From contig CADBNY010000033.1 in assembly GCA_902796215.1 (NCBI GenBank), positions 1 through 13,796 on the forward strand: DNA of 13,796 nt, written 5' to 3'. The notes under the pieces were generated by a model. The model was not told where the DNA came from and ran no database searches. It was given only the letters and a program-made list of their open reading frames with translations. Below, in pieces: positions 1 to 6,443 of this stretch. The position numbers and the translations under genes were made by a program. Position 1 is the stretch's first letter, and every line of letters starts with the position of its first letter. Source of the stretch: an uncultured Erysipelotrichaceae bacterium (lineage in GTDB: Bacteria > Bacillota_I > Bacilli_A > RF39 > UBA660).

Positions 1-1082
1 AACATACATCTAATATTCATAGAGGAGATTATGATTTTGCAATTCAAACAAATAAATTGTATGATCATGTTCGTGATATTATTTCTAAGTTTGTTAATTG
101 TGAATCTTCTGAAGTTGTTTATACAAGTGGTGCTACTATGTCTATGAATATGGTTGTATTTGGTTATATGAAGAATCATTTGAAAAAAGATGATGAAATT
201 ATTATTAGTAAGGCAGAACATGCTTCTAATATTCTTCCTTGGATGAAGTTGAGTGAGGAAATTGGGGTTATTTTAAAATATGTTCCTCTAAATGAAAATT
301 ATGAATTGACATTAGATTCTATTAAAAGTTGTGTTACATCTAAAACAAAAGTTATTAGTTTGGCACATGTTACAAATGTTTTAGGAGATGTGCGTGATAT
401 TCAAGCTATTGGAAAGTTTGCTAGAACTAATAATATTTTGTTTCATGTTGATGGAGCTCAGAGTGTTCCTCATATGCCTGTTGATTTTAAAAAATCTTAT
501 ATTGATTTTTTAAGTTTTTCTGGGCACAAAATGTGTGGACCCACAGGGGTTGGAGTTTTAGTTGGAAGATATGACTTGCTAAAAGAAATGGAACCAGTTT
601 TTTATGGTGGTGGAATGAATTCTTCTTTTGAAGAAGATTTAACTTACGAATTAAAGGATGTCCCTGTTAAATTTGAAGCTGGAACTCCTCCAATTGCTGA
701 GGTTATTGGTCTTGGAGAAGCTATTAATTATTTGATGGAAATTGGAATGGATAAGATTCATGAATATGAAATAAAATTAAAGGAGTATTTGCTATCTAAA
801 TTGAAAGATATTCCTAATTTAGTTATTTATAACAAAAATATGGATAGTGGTATTTTAGCTTTTAATATTGATGGTGTTTTTGCCCAAGATGCATCTATTT
901 ATTTAAATCATTATAATATTTGCGTTCGAGCAGGAAATCATTGTGCTAAAATGTTGAAGGATGAAATGAATATTAAAAATACAGTACGTGTTAGTATGTA
1001 TTTTTATAATAATTATGAAGATGTAGATCGATTAGTTGAGGCATTAAAAAACAGTAAAGATATTTTTAATGTTGTTTTGTAG
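1..1082 (+). CDS. sufS: Cysteine desulfurase SufS (5' end outside window)
   Basis: PLP-dependent group II cysteine desulfurase that takes sulfur from L-cysteine as a persulfide and passes it to SufU for Fe-S assembly. The frame is open from base 3: the codons before the first TTG (57) read HTSNIHRGDYDF, matching the N-terminal NxHRG region of SufS, so the gene is cut by the window edge and does not start at 57. Counting from the TTG, the PLP lysine is K158 in SGHKMCGP (codon 528-530), with HVDGAQSVPH before it. The persulfide cysteine is C296 in RAGNHCA (codon 942-944). Family members more often read RAGHHCA; the Asn variant is a minor change. The stop is followed at once by the sufU ribosome binding site, so the genes are co-transcribed. 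In Bacillota the usual order is sufC-D-S-U-B, so sufC and sufD probably lie upstream, unseen. Confidence 0.95.
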   Translation, partial: HTSNIHRGDYDFAIQTNKLYDHVRDIISKFVNCESSEVVYTSGATMSMNMVVFGYMKNHLKKDDEIIISKAEHASNILPWMKLSEEIGVILKYVPLNENYELTLDSIKSCVTSKTKVISLAHVTNVLGDVRDIQAIGKFARTNNILFHVDGAQSVPHMPVDFKKSYIDFLSFSGHKMCGPTGVGVLVGRYDLLKEMEPVFYGGGMNSSFEEDLTYELKDVPVKFEAGTPPIAEVIGLGEAINYLMEIGMDKIHEYEIKLKEYLLSKLKDIPNLVIYNKNMDSGILAFNIDGVFAQDASIYLNHYNICVRAGNHCAKMLKDEMNIKNTVRVSMYFYNNYEDVDRLVEALKNSKDIFNVVL

Positions 1083-1093
1083 GAGGATGATGT

Positions 1094-1516
1094 ATGGATA
1101 ATAACATACGTAGAGAAATTATTCTTGATAATTATCAAGAACCTGTAAATAAGGGATTGATTGAAGATGATAGTTATTTGAAAGCTAATATGAATAGTGA
1201 AAGTTGTATTGATAACTTGGATTTTATGATTAAGATTGAAAATAATATTATAAAAGATATTCGATTTGATGGGGAAGCTTGTGCTATTAGTACTTCGGCT
1301 ACATCTATTATGATTCAAAAACTAATTGGAAAGACAGTTGATGAAGTAAAAAATATTTTAGAAAATTACAAAAATATGATTCATGAGAAATCTTATGATA
1401 AGGAAATTATTGGAGAATTGATTGTTTATGATGAAATAGGTAAGCAGCCTAATCGAATTAATTGTGCTTTATTACCAGCTACTGCTGTTGAAAAAGTACT
1501 GGAAAAGTTAAATTAG
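1094..1516 (+). CDS. sufU: Zinc-dependent sulfurtransferase SufU
   Basis: SufU accepts the persulfide sulfur from SufS and relays it to the SufB-containing scaffold in the cytosol. At 140 aa it has normal family length. The expected zinc ligands are visible: C38 and D40 (SCID; the Bacillus motif is TCGD), C63 in GEACAIS, and C124 in RINCALLP. The first motif has lost the usual Gly between Cys and Asp, but both ligands are kept. AGGAGG at 1081-1086 lies seven bases before ATG 1094. Two nearer ATGs (1087 and 1090) are too close to that site to be starts. The gene begins 11 bases after sufS and sits between sufS and sufB, as expected for a single SUF operon. The antisense open frame across the 3' end of sufS and this gene is a shadow. 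Confidence 0.93.
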   Translation: MDNNIRREIILDNYQEPVNKGLIEDDSYLKANMNSESCIDNLDFMIKIENNIIKDIRFDGEACAISTSATSIMIQKLIGKTVDEVKNILENYKNMIHEKSYDKEIIGELIVYDEIGKQPNRINCALLPATAVEKVLEKLN

Positions 1517-1548
1517 TACTTACTTTTATAGGGTAAGAGGTGATAAGA

Positions 1549-2862
1549 ATGGAAGTTGTTGGAATTAATGAGAAAAATATTAATATTATTTCCAATGTAA
1601 AAAATGAAGATAAATGGATTAGTGATTATCGTATTGATAGTTATCGAAAATTTGAACAGTTAGAGATGCCTTCTTTTGGTCCAAAAATTGATTTGGATTT
1701 TTCAAAAATTATTTATTATAAAAATAGTGAGAAAGACAAAAAAATTCAGAATGATTGGAATAATGTTTTAAAGCCTATTGTGGATGAATTAGATTCTGTT
1801 GGTGTTCGTGAGTCGGAAGTTCATATGGGTGGTATGGGTGTTCAATATGAGAGTGAAGTTATTTATCATTCAATGTTAAAGGAAATAGAAGAGAAGAAAG
1901 TTATTTTTACTTCTATTGAAGATGCTATGAAGAAATATCCTGATCTTGTAAAAAAACATTTTGGTAAAATTGTTAAAAATAATGAAAATAAATTTGCTGC
2001 TTTAAATGGGGCTGTTTTTTCTGGGGGGAGTTTTATTTATGTTCCACCTAATACAAAATTAAATCGTCCATTACAAAGTTATTTCCGTATTAATAGTCGT
2101 AATATGGGACAGTTTGAAAGAACTTTAATTATTGTTGATGAAAATAGTGATTTACATTATATTGAAGGGTGTACTGCTCCAACTTATAGTGAAAGTAGTT
2201 TGCATGCAGCTGTGGTTGAGATTTATGTTGGAAAGAATGCTAAATGTCGATATTCTACAATACAAAATTGGGCTAATAATGTTTATAATTTAGTAACAAA
2301 AAGGGCTTTAGTAGATGAAAATGGTACGATGGAATGGATTGATGGTAATATTGGTAGTAAAGTAACAATGAAATATCCTTGTTGTGTTTTAAAGGGTGAT
2401 AATTCTAAAGGAACATGCATTACTATTAGTGTTGCTGGAAGCGGACAAATTCAAGATACTGGTGCTCGAATGATTCATGTTGGCAAAAATACGACTAGTA
2501 ATATTGTCTCTAAAAGTATTGCTCGAAATGGTGGTAATGCTACATATAGAGGTAAAGCTTTTATTGGATTAAGTGCTATTGATAGTATAGCTTCTGTCAA
2601 ATGTGATACTTTGATATTAGATGAAGAATCGAAAAGCGATACAGTTCCTGTTAATCAATGTTTTAATTGTAGTAGCAGTATTGAACATGAAGCGACTGTT
2701 TCTAAGATTAGTGAAGATAATTTATTTTATATGATGAGTAGAGGAATTCCAAAAGAACGAGCAATGGACTTGATTATATTAGGATTTATTGAAAAATTTA
2801 GAGAAGAACTTCCTATGGAATATGCAGTTGAGTTAAATCAATTAATAAAAAGAAATTTTTAA
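1549..2862 (+). CDS. sufB: Fe-S cluster assembly scaffold protein SufB
   Basis: Core subunit of the SufBC2D scaffold on which Fe-S clusters are built. The frame is open from a GTG at 1540, but the Shine-Dalgarno-like AAGAGGTG (1535-1542) covers that codon and sits six bases before ATG 1549, so I choose 1549 (437 aa; typical members are about 465 aa). Family landmarks are EWIDGNIGSKVTMKYP, the ASVKCDTL block carrying C352 (the region of the conserved functional SufB cysteine), and the C-terminal EHEATVSKISEDNLFYMMSRG followed by a helical GFIEKFREELPME segment. It follows sufU by 32 bases with no terminator between. The stop codon runs into the stem of an intrinsic terminator, so sufB is the last gene of the operon. 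SufD is related, but the EHEATVSKISEDNLFYMMSRG block is SufB-like. Confidence 0.95.
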   Translation: MEVVGINEKNINIISNVKNEDKWISDYRIDSYRKFEQLEMPSFGPKIDLDFSKIIYYKNSEKDKKIQNDWNNVLKPIVDELDSVGVRESEVHMGGMGVQYESEVIYHSMLKEIEEKKVIFTSIEDAMKKYPDLVKKHFGKIVKNNENKFAALNGAVFSGGSFIYVPPNTKLNRPLQSYFRINSRNMGQFERTLIIVDENSDLHYIEGCTAPTYSESSLHAAVVEIYVGKNAKCRYSTIQNWANNVYNLVTKRALVDENGTMEWIDGNIGSKVTMKYPCCVLKGDNSKGTCITISVAGSGQIQDTGARMIHVGKNTTSNIVSKSIARNGGNATYRGKAFIGLSAIDSIASVKCDTLILDEESKSDTVPVNQCFNCSSSIEHEATVSKISEDNLFYMMSRGIPKERAMDLIILGFIEKFREELPMEYAVELNQLIKRNF

Positions 2863-2893
2863 GAAACTTTTGATAGAGTTTCTTTTTTTTTTT
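2861..2893 (+). terminator. Intrinsic terminator of the suf operon
   Basis: Perfect 8-bp stem (AAGAAACT with AGTTTCTT), an 8-base loop, then an unbroken run of T. The left arm begins inside the sufB stop codon (2860-2862). Confidence 0.85.
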
Positions 2894-2966
2894 GAATTTT
2901 AAAAATTTCTTTAGAAAAAAATAAAAATTCTTTCTTTTTTATTATTAATTATGTAAAAACAGCAGT

Positions 2967-2995
2967 TTGATTCTTTATTTAAATTATTATAATAT
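2967..2995 (+). promoter_or_regulatory. Probable ssb promoter
   Basis: TTGATT (2967-2972) and TATAAT (2988-2993) with a 15-base spacer; reading the -10 as TAATAT (2990-2995) gives 17. It lies after the suf terminator and before the strong ssb ribosome binding site. The spacing is ambiguous. Confidence 0.5.
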
Positions 2996-3003
2996 ACCCT
3001 CCG

Positions 3004-3015
3004 AAAGGAGGTGAT
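3004..3015 (+). promoter_or_regulatory. Near-perfect ribosome binding site of ssb
   Basis: AAGGAGGTGATC matches the 16S rRNA anti-Shine-Dalgarno end over 12 bases, directly before ATG 3018. It is the strongest site in the window and fixes the start of ssb. Confidence 0.85.
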
Positions 3016-3017
3016 CT

Positions 3018-3362
3018 ATGCTTAATCAAATCATTCTTGTTGGAAGACTTACACGAGATATTACTGTTCATAAGTCAGATAAAGGTAGTAAAGTTGCGAC
3101 AATTTCTTTAGCTATTCCTAGAAGTTTTAAAAATAGTGAAGGTGTTTATGATACAGATTTTATTGATTGTGTAGCTTTCGATAATATTGCGAATAATACA
3201 AGTGAATATTGTAGTAAAGGAGATATTGTTGGAGTAAAAGGAAGAGTTCAATCTAGAATTGTAGAGAAGGAGAATAAAAAGGAATATGCTATGGATATTA
3301 TATGTGAGAAAATTACATTTTTATCTAGTAAAAAATCAGAAGCAATGGAAGAAGAGAAATAA
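3018..3362 (+). CDS. ssb: Single-stranded DNA-binding protein, short form
   Basis: Binds single-stranded DNA in replication, recombination or uptake. The OB-fold is recognisable throughout: MLNQIILVGRLTRD at the N-terminus, VATISLAIPRSF, DFIDCVAF (where SsbA-type proteins have CVTW, so the stacking Trp is Phe), and GDIVGVKGRVQSR. At 114 aa it is about the size of the short accessory SsbB of Bacillus. It lacks the Gly/Gln-rich linker and the C-terminal acidic DDDLPF-type tip that recruits partner proteins, ending instead in SEAMEEEK. Its last codons form the left arm of a terminator hairpin. A damaged copy of its 3' third lies 1,284 bases downstream. The gene stands alone, not beside rpsF/rpsR as housekeeping ssb often does, so a secondary or mobile-element-derived role is possible. 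Confidence 0.9.
   Translation: MLNQIILVGRLTRDITVHKSDKGSKVATISLAIPRSFKNSEGVYDTDFIDCVAFDNIANNTSEYCSKGDIVGVKGRVQSRIVEKENKKEYAMDIICEKITFLSSKKSEAMEEEK
3233..3342 (+). repeat. Direct repeat copy 1 (inside ssb)
   Basis: The 3' part of ssb recurs at 4517-4625. By hand alignment there are about 10 mismatches and one single-base gap over 110 positions (about 90% identity), with an uninterrupted identical block from about 3290 to 3320. Similarity stops abruptly after TCAGAAG. Confidence 0.9.
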
Positions 3363-3390
3363 TAACTCTTCTTCTAAAACTATTTTTATT
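3348..3390 (+). terminator. Terminator overlapping the end of ssb
   Basis: Perfect 9-bp inverted repeat GAAGAAGAG (3348-3356) and CTCTTCTTC (3366-3374). The 9-base loop contains the ssb TAA stop (3360-3362). The following tract is T-rich but interrupted (TAAAACTATTTTTATTTTA), so termination may be incomplete. Confidence 0.7.
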
Positions 3391-3712
3391 TTAGTACTCA
3401 TATTTAAAATATTCACAAATGTATTCATTATTCTTAAATACTTTATAATAATTTACAAAAAATGCCTCAAAACTTTATTAATTTTTTCAAAAAAAGTAGG
3501 TGTACTAAAATAAGAATATAATAATTAAACATGAACATAATAAAAGCATGAAAAATAATAAGTATTTAAAAATATTATTAGTTATTTTAACTTAAAAATA
3601 ATCTATCAGCAATGACAGATATAATTGTTTTAATATTGTATATAATTATGTAATATTATATAATTAATGAGAAAGATAAATAAAATATATAATTTTTAAG
3701 GAGTTATTTTAG
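3375..3712. other. Very AT-rich gene-free gap
   Basis: No credible gene is visible. The open frame reaching 3513 is an out-of-frame extension from inside ssb with low-complexity Lys/Ile/Phe content. The stretch is clearly richer in A+T than neighbouring genes. It holds one notable small hairpin at 3601-3620 (ATCTATCA, loop GCAA, TGACAGAT; one A-C mismatch, GNRA-type loop) just upstream of a possible promoter for the lipoprotein gene. The base composition and the flanking ssb repeat suggest acquired or decayed DNA. Confidence 0.6.
3636..3664 (+). promoter_or_regulatory. Possible promoter of the lipoprotein gene
   Basis: TTGTAT (3636-3641), a 17-base spacer and TATAAT (3659-3664). A chance match is easy in such AT-rich DNA, so this is tentative. 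Confidence 0.4.
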
Positions 3713-4486
3713 GTGAGTAAGAAAATATTAATGGTTTTATTTTCATTGTTCGGTGTATTATTTGTAGCGGGCTGTGGTAAACATGGAAAATTACACGAAT
3801 ATGATGACTTTATAAATTATGTAAATAATTTGCAATGTGGAATGAACGATAAAAAATTAGATTGTGGTTTGGAAGGAAAATATGAAGTAATATCAAATAA
3901 AACAGAAAATATAACTGAAGAAGATATTAGGTATAGTCATGGGGTTGTAGGCTCTAAAAAGAGAATTCTAACATTTGAAATTAAAAATACTAATTTAACA
4001 TTTGATGTTTTATCTAGATATGTTTGTACAGGTGACATTGACGGAAGTTGTTTTGATTATACTTATCAATTGTCAGATAATTTTCACTATAAAGCATTTG
4101 AATACTATCTTAATGAGTATAATAAAAAAGTTGATTTTGATAATAAATTACAATACTATTCACCTGGAATGGGGAAATATTTTAGTGGTTGGTTTGATAT
4201 TAAAAAACAAAGTGAATTAACTTATATTATTAATTATATGAATGGTTTTTTAGATTATGCAAATAGTTTAAATTTTAAATTTATAGATGATTATGAAAAG
4301 TTTAATATTGAATTTACTGAATATAAATATGAAAATGGAGCAAATTATAATTTATCAATCTATTTTGATATAGATGAAAATGGACAATATACATATAAAT
4401 TTAGAGATGATTATTATCCAAGCGACGAAAAATTAGAGACATATATTTATAATTATATGAATGCAGAAAAAATTGTGTTTAACTAA
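3713..4486 (+). CDS. Predicted lipoprotein of unknown function
   Basis: I do not recognise the family. The 257-aa product starts with a classic lipoprotein signal: SKK, a hydrophobic segment (residues 5-18), then a VAGC lipobox with C21 as the lipidation site, so it should be anchored on the outer face of the membrane. The start is GTG 3713, supported by AAGGAG at 3698-3703 nine bases upstream. The mature part is rich in Tyr, Asn and Asp and has two close cysteine pairs (C42/C51 and C105/C113) that could form disulfides, though this is only inferred. The C-terminal half (from about 120) is Tyr/Phe-rich with alternating patterns suggesting beta structure. It sits between ssb and a decayed ssb fragment, with very AT-rich flanks, so it looks inserted. 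No clear terminator follows it. Confidence 0.75.
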   Translation: MSKKILMVLFSLFGVLFVAGCGKHGKLHEYDDFINYVNNLQCGMNDKKLDCGLEGKYEVISNKTENITEEDIRYSHGVVGSKKRILTFEIKNTNLTFDVLSRYVCTGDIDGSCFDYTYQLSDNFHYKAFEYYLNEYNKKVDFDNKLQYYSPGMGKYFSGWFDIKKQSELTYIINYMNGFLDYANSLNFKFIDDYEKFNIEFTEYKYENGANYNLSIYFDIDENGQYTYKFRDDYYPSDEKLETYIYNYMNAEKIVFN

Positions 4487-4516
4487 AATATATGTATCAC
4501 CATTTACCATTAATTA

Positions 4517-4625
4517 AGTAAAAAGGTGAGTACAATATAGAATTGTAGAAAAAGATAATAAAAAGGGATATGTTATGGATATTATATGTGAGAAAATTAC
4601 ATTTTATCTAGTAAAAAATCAGAAG
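4517..4625 (+). pseudogene. Decayed duplicate of the ssb 3' end
   Basis: Direct repeat copy 2 of ssb 3233-3342, with no start region. Read in the ssb frame it encodes VKR, an in-frame TGA, then VQYRIVEKDNKKGYVMDIICEKITF. One T is missing from the ACATTTTT run, shifting the frame after CEKITF, so it cannot be functional. If the shift is repaired, the tail would read SSKKSEEADI followed by a stop, different from the intact gene's SEAMEEEK. Similarity stops after TCAGAAG (4625). It marks either a second ssb lost by deletion or a partial duplication made when the lipoprotein gene entered. Confidence 0.85.
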
Positions 4626-4718
4626 AAGCAGATATTTAAAATGATGCAATAAGTGTAGAATTTGGACTATTGACTAGTGTTGGTTGACAGTCTTTTATTT
4701 ACTTCTTATTTTAGAACA

Positions 4719-4727
4719 TGTTATAAT
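4719..4727 (+). promoter_or_regulatory. Extended -10 promoter of the GNAT-pdp operon
   Basis: TGTTATAAT gives the TGn extension plus a perfect TATAAT (4722-4727). The -35 at correct spacing is poor (TTACTT). A perfect TTGACA at 4684-4689 is 32 bases from the -10, too far to pair with it. Confidence 0.6.
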
Positions 4728-4747
4728 TTTTTTAAGGTTGTGATGAT

Positions 4748-5158
4748 ATGAATAATGTAATTGTACGTAATTATAAAGATGATGATTTAAATGCTGTTAA
4801 TGAATTGTTGAAAAATTCTTTTTCTATTGAAAAGGAAAGTTTTGATGATCCTGTTTTTTTTGAAATTGTAGTGGAAGCAAATGATAAAGTAAGGGCATAT
4901 TTATTGCTTACTAAAGTACTTAATCCAATTGAGAAAAGACACTATTTTTTGGTAGATTATGTGTGCGTTTCTGAAGAATATCGTAGACAAGGATTTGGCA
5001 AAAAGTTACTTGATTATGCTTATATGATTGCTAAAAGAGAGAATGGTATGTATTTACAGCTTACTTGTAGTTATTTTCGGATTGCTGCTCATCATTTATA
5101 TGAGGCTTGTGGATATGTAAAGAGAGAATCTGATATTTATCGAAAGGAGATTATATGA
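4748..5158 (+). CDS. GNAT-family N-acetyltransferase
   Basis: A 136-aa single-domain GNAT fold, expected to move an acetyl group from acetyl-CoA to an amine on an unknown substrate. The acetyl-CoA motif A is clear: VDYVCVSEEYRRQGFGKKLLDYA at residues 69-91, where RRQGFGKK is the R/Q-x-x-G-x-G pyrophosphate loop. Motif B follows as AAHHLYEACGYVKR, the usual helix-turn before the last strand. Its stop overlaps the start of pdp (ATGA, 5155-5158), so the two are translationally coupled, but this does not reveal the substrate. The ribosome binding site is weak (AAGG at 4734-4737). The substrate could be a small molecule or a protein N-terminus; sequence alone cannot decide. Confidence 0.88.
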   Translation: MNNVIVRNYKDDDLNAVNELLKNSFSIEKESFDDPVFFEIVVEANDKVRAYLLLTKVLNPIEKRHYFLVDYVCVSEEYRRQGFGKKLLDYAYMIAKRENGMYLQLTCSYFRIAAHHLYEACGYVKRESDIYRKEII

Positions 5159-6381
5159 TATTAGAGATTATAAATAAAAAAAGATTGGGAGAAGAGTTAA
5201 GTTATGAAGAATTAGATACTATCTTTAATGGTTATTTAAATGGGGATGTGCCCGATTATCAAATGTCTAGCTTATTAATGGCTATTTGTATTAATGGAAT
5301 GACAGATAAAGAAATTTTTGATTTAACTAAGATTTTTATTGATAGTGGTGATGTTTTGGATTTTTCTGATGTACCTGGAGTAAAAGTGGATAAGCATTCT
5401 ACTGGTGGAATTGGTGATAAGACAACGTTAGTTATTGCACCAATTGTTGCATCTTTAGGAATTCCTGTTATTAAAATGAGTGGTAGAGGACTTGGTTATA
5501 CTGGTGGAACTATTGATAAATTAGAAAGTATTCCAGGATATCGAGTTGATTTAACAGATGAAGAAATTTCTAAACAAGTAAAAGATATAAATCTTGTTAT
5601 AACTGGACAGACTAGTTCTTTAGTTCCTATGGATAAAGTTATATATGCTTTAAGAGATGTTACGGCGACTGTTTCTTCTATTCCATTAATTGCCTCTAGT
5701 ATTATGAGTAAGAAAATAGCTAGTGGAGCAGATAAAATTTTAATTGATATTAAAGTTGGTAATGGGGCTCTTTTACAAACAAGGGAAGATGCGGAAAAAT
5801 TAAGTGAGCTTATGATTAAAATAGGTAAAGAATATCAGAGAGAAATTCGTACTATTATTAGTGATATGGATACTCCACTTGGAAAATGTGTTGGTAATAG
5901 TCTAGAGGTTTTAGAAGCTATTGATGTATTAAAAGGGGTGGAAAAAAATAATAATTTTGTTAAGCTTTGTTATGAATTAGCTACTGAGATGGTTAGTATG
6001 GGACTTTCTATTTCTCATGAAGAAGCTTATCAAAAAGTTGTTGAAAGTGTGGATAGTGGTTTGGCTTATCAAAAATTTTTGGAATTAGTAAAAAGACAAA
6101 ATGGTGATGTTAATGGAATAAAGGTTAGTGATAAAACTTATAATTTATGTGCGCAGTCATCGGGAACAATAAAGAAAATAAACGCTTTAGAAGTTGGTAA
6201 ACTTTCTCTTTTGTTGGGTGCGGGAAAGGAAAATATTGATGATATAATAGATTATACGGTTGGTGTGAAATTAAATAAATTAGTTGGGGAGTTTGTAGAA
6301 AAAGGCGAAGTTTTAGCAACACTTTACGTAAACAAAGATATATTAAATGTTTCTGTTGATAGAATTTTTACGATAGATTGA
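5155..6381 (+). CDS. pdp: Pyrimidine-nucleoside phosphorylase
   Basis: Cleaves uridine, thymidine or deoxyuridine with phosphate to the free base and (deoxy)ribose 1-phosphate in pyrimidine salvage. Visible signatures are K80-H81 in DKHSTGGIGDKT (phosphate loop), SGRGLGYTGGTIDKLESIPG (109-128), and the base-binding set R167 (YALRD), S182 and K186 (IASSIMSKK). The last three keep the same spacing as R171/S186/K190 of E. coli thymidine phosphorylase. The length of 408 aa is slightly under the usual 430 or so, mainly at the C-terminal domain. I name it pdp, not deoA, because Gram-positive members usually have broad pyrimidine specificity, but specificity cannot be read here. The start ATG overlaps the GNAT stop. 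It ends in TGA and no terminator is obvious before the next promoter. An antisense open frame at 6125-6322 is a shadow. Confidence 0.93.
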   Translation: MILEIINKKRLGEELSYEELDTIFNGYLNGDVPDYQMSSLLMAICINGMTDKEIFDLTKIFIDSGDVLDFSDVPGVKVDKHSTGGIGDKTTLVIAPIVASLGIPVIKMSGRGLGYTGGTIDKLESIPGYRVDLTDEEISKQVKDINLVITGQTSSLVPMDKVIYALRDVTATVSSIPLIASSIMSKKIASGADKILIDIKVGNGALLQTREDAEKLSELMIKIGKEYQREIRTIISDMDTPLGKCVGNSLEVLEAIDVLKGVEKNNNFVKLCYELATEMVSMGLSISHEEAYQKVVESVDSGLAYQKFLELVKRQNGDVNGIKVSDKTYNLCAQSSGTIKKINALEVGKLSLLLGAGKENIDDIIDYTVGVKLNKLVGEFVEKGEVLATLYVNKDILNVSVDRIFTID

Positions 6382-6391
6382 AAAATTTTGT

Positions 6392-6418
6392 TTGACTTTA
6401 TTTAATTTATGGTATAAT
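6392..6418 (+). promoter_or_regulatory. Promoter of the surface protein/sortase operon
   Basis: TTGACT (6392-6397) and a perfect TATAAT (6413-6418). The 15-base spacer is shorter than optimal, but both boxes are close to consensus and the start codon lies 26 bases further on. Confidence 0.7.
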
Positions 6419-6443
6419 ACATGTATAAGGTAAGGTGAGTTTA

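Noticed and set aside
1013..1318. Antisense open frame over the sufS-sufU junction
   Set aside because: It lies opposite two strongly conserved genes and its product is low-complexity Ser/Ile/Asn/Thr with no recognisable motif.
3286..3513. Open frame starting inside ssb and running into the AT-rich gap
   Set aside because: It is out of frame with ssb, lacks a ribosome binding site, and past ssb it is Lys/Ile/Phe low-complexity typical of random AT-rich DNA.
4526..4528. TGA in the ssb remnant read as Trp (Mycoplasma-like code)
   Set aside because: Real genes here end in TGA (GNAT and pdp) and use TGG for Trp, so TGA is a stop and the remnant is truly broken.
3233..4625. An insertion sequence or transposon flanked by target-site duplications
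   Set aside because: The repeats are about 110 bases, 90% identical and derived from ssb; no transposase, terminal inverted repeats or integrase are seen between them.
4684..4689. Perfect TTGACA as -35 for the GNAT gene
   Set aside because: It lies 32 bases from TATAAT at 4722-4727, about twice the workable distance; the extended -10 alone explains the promoter better.
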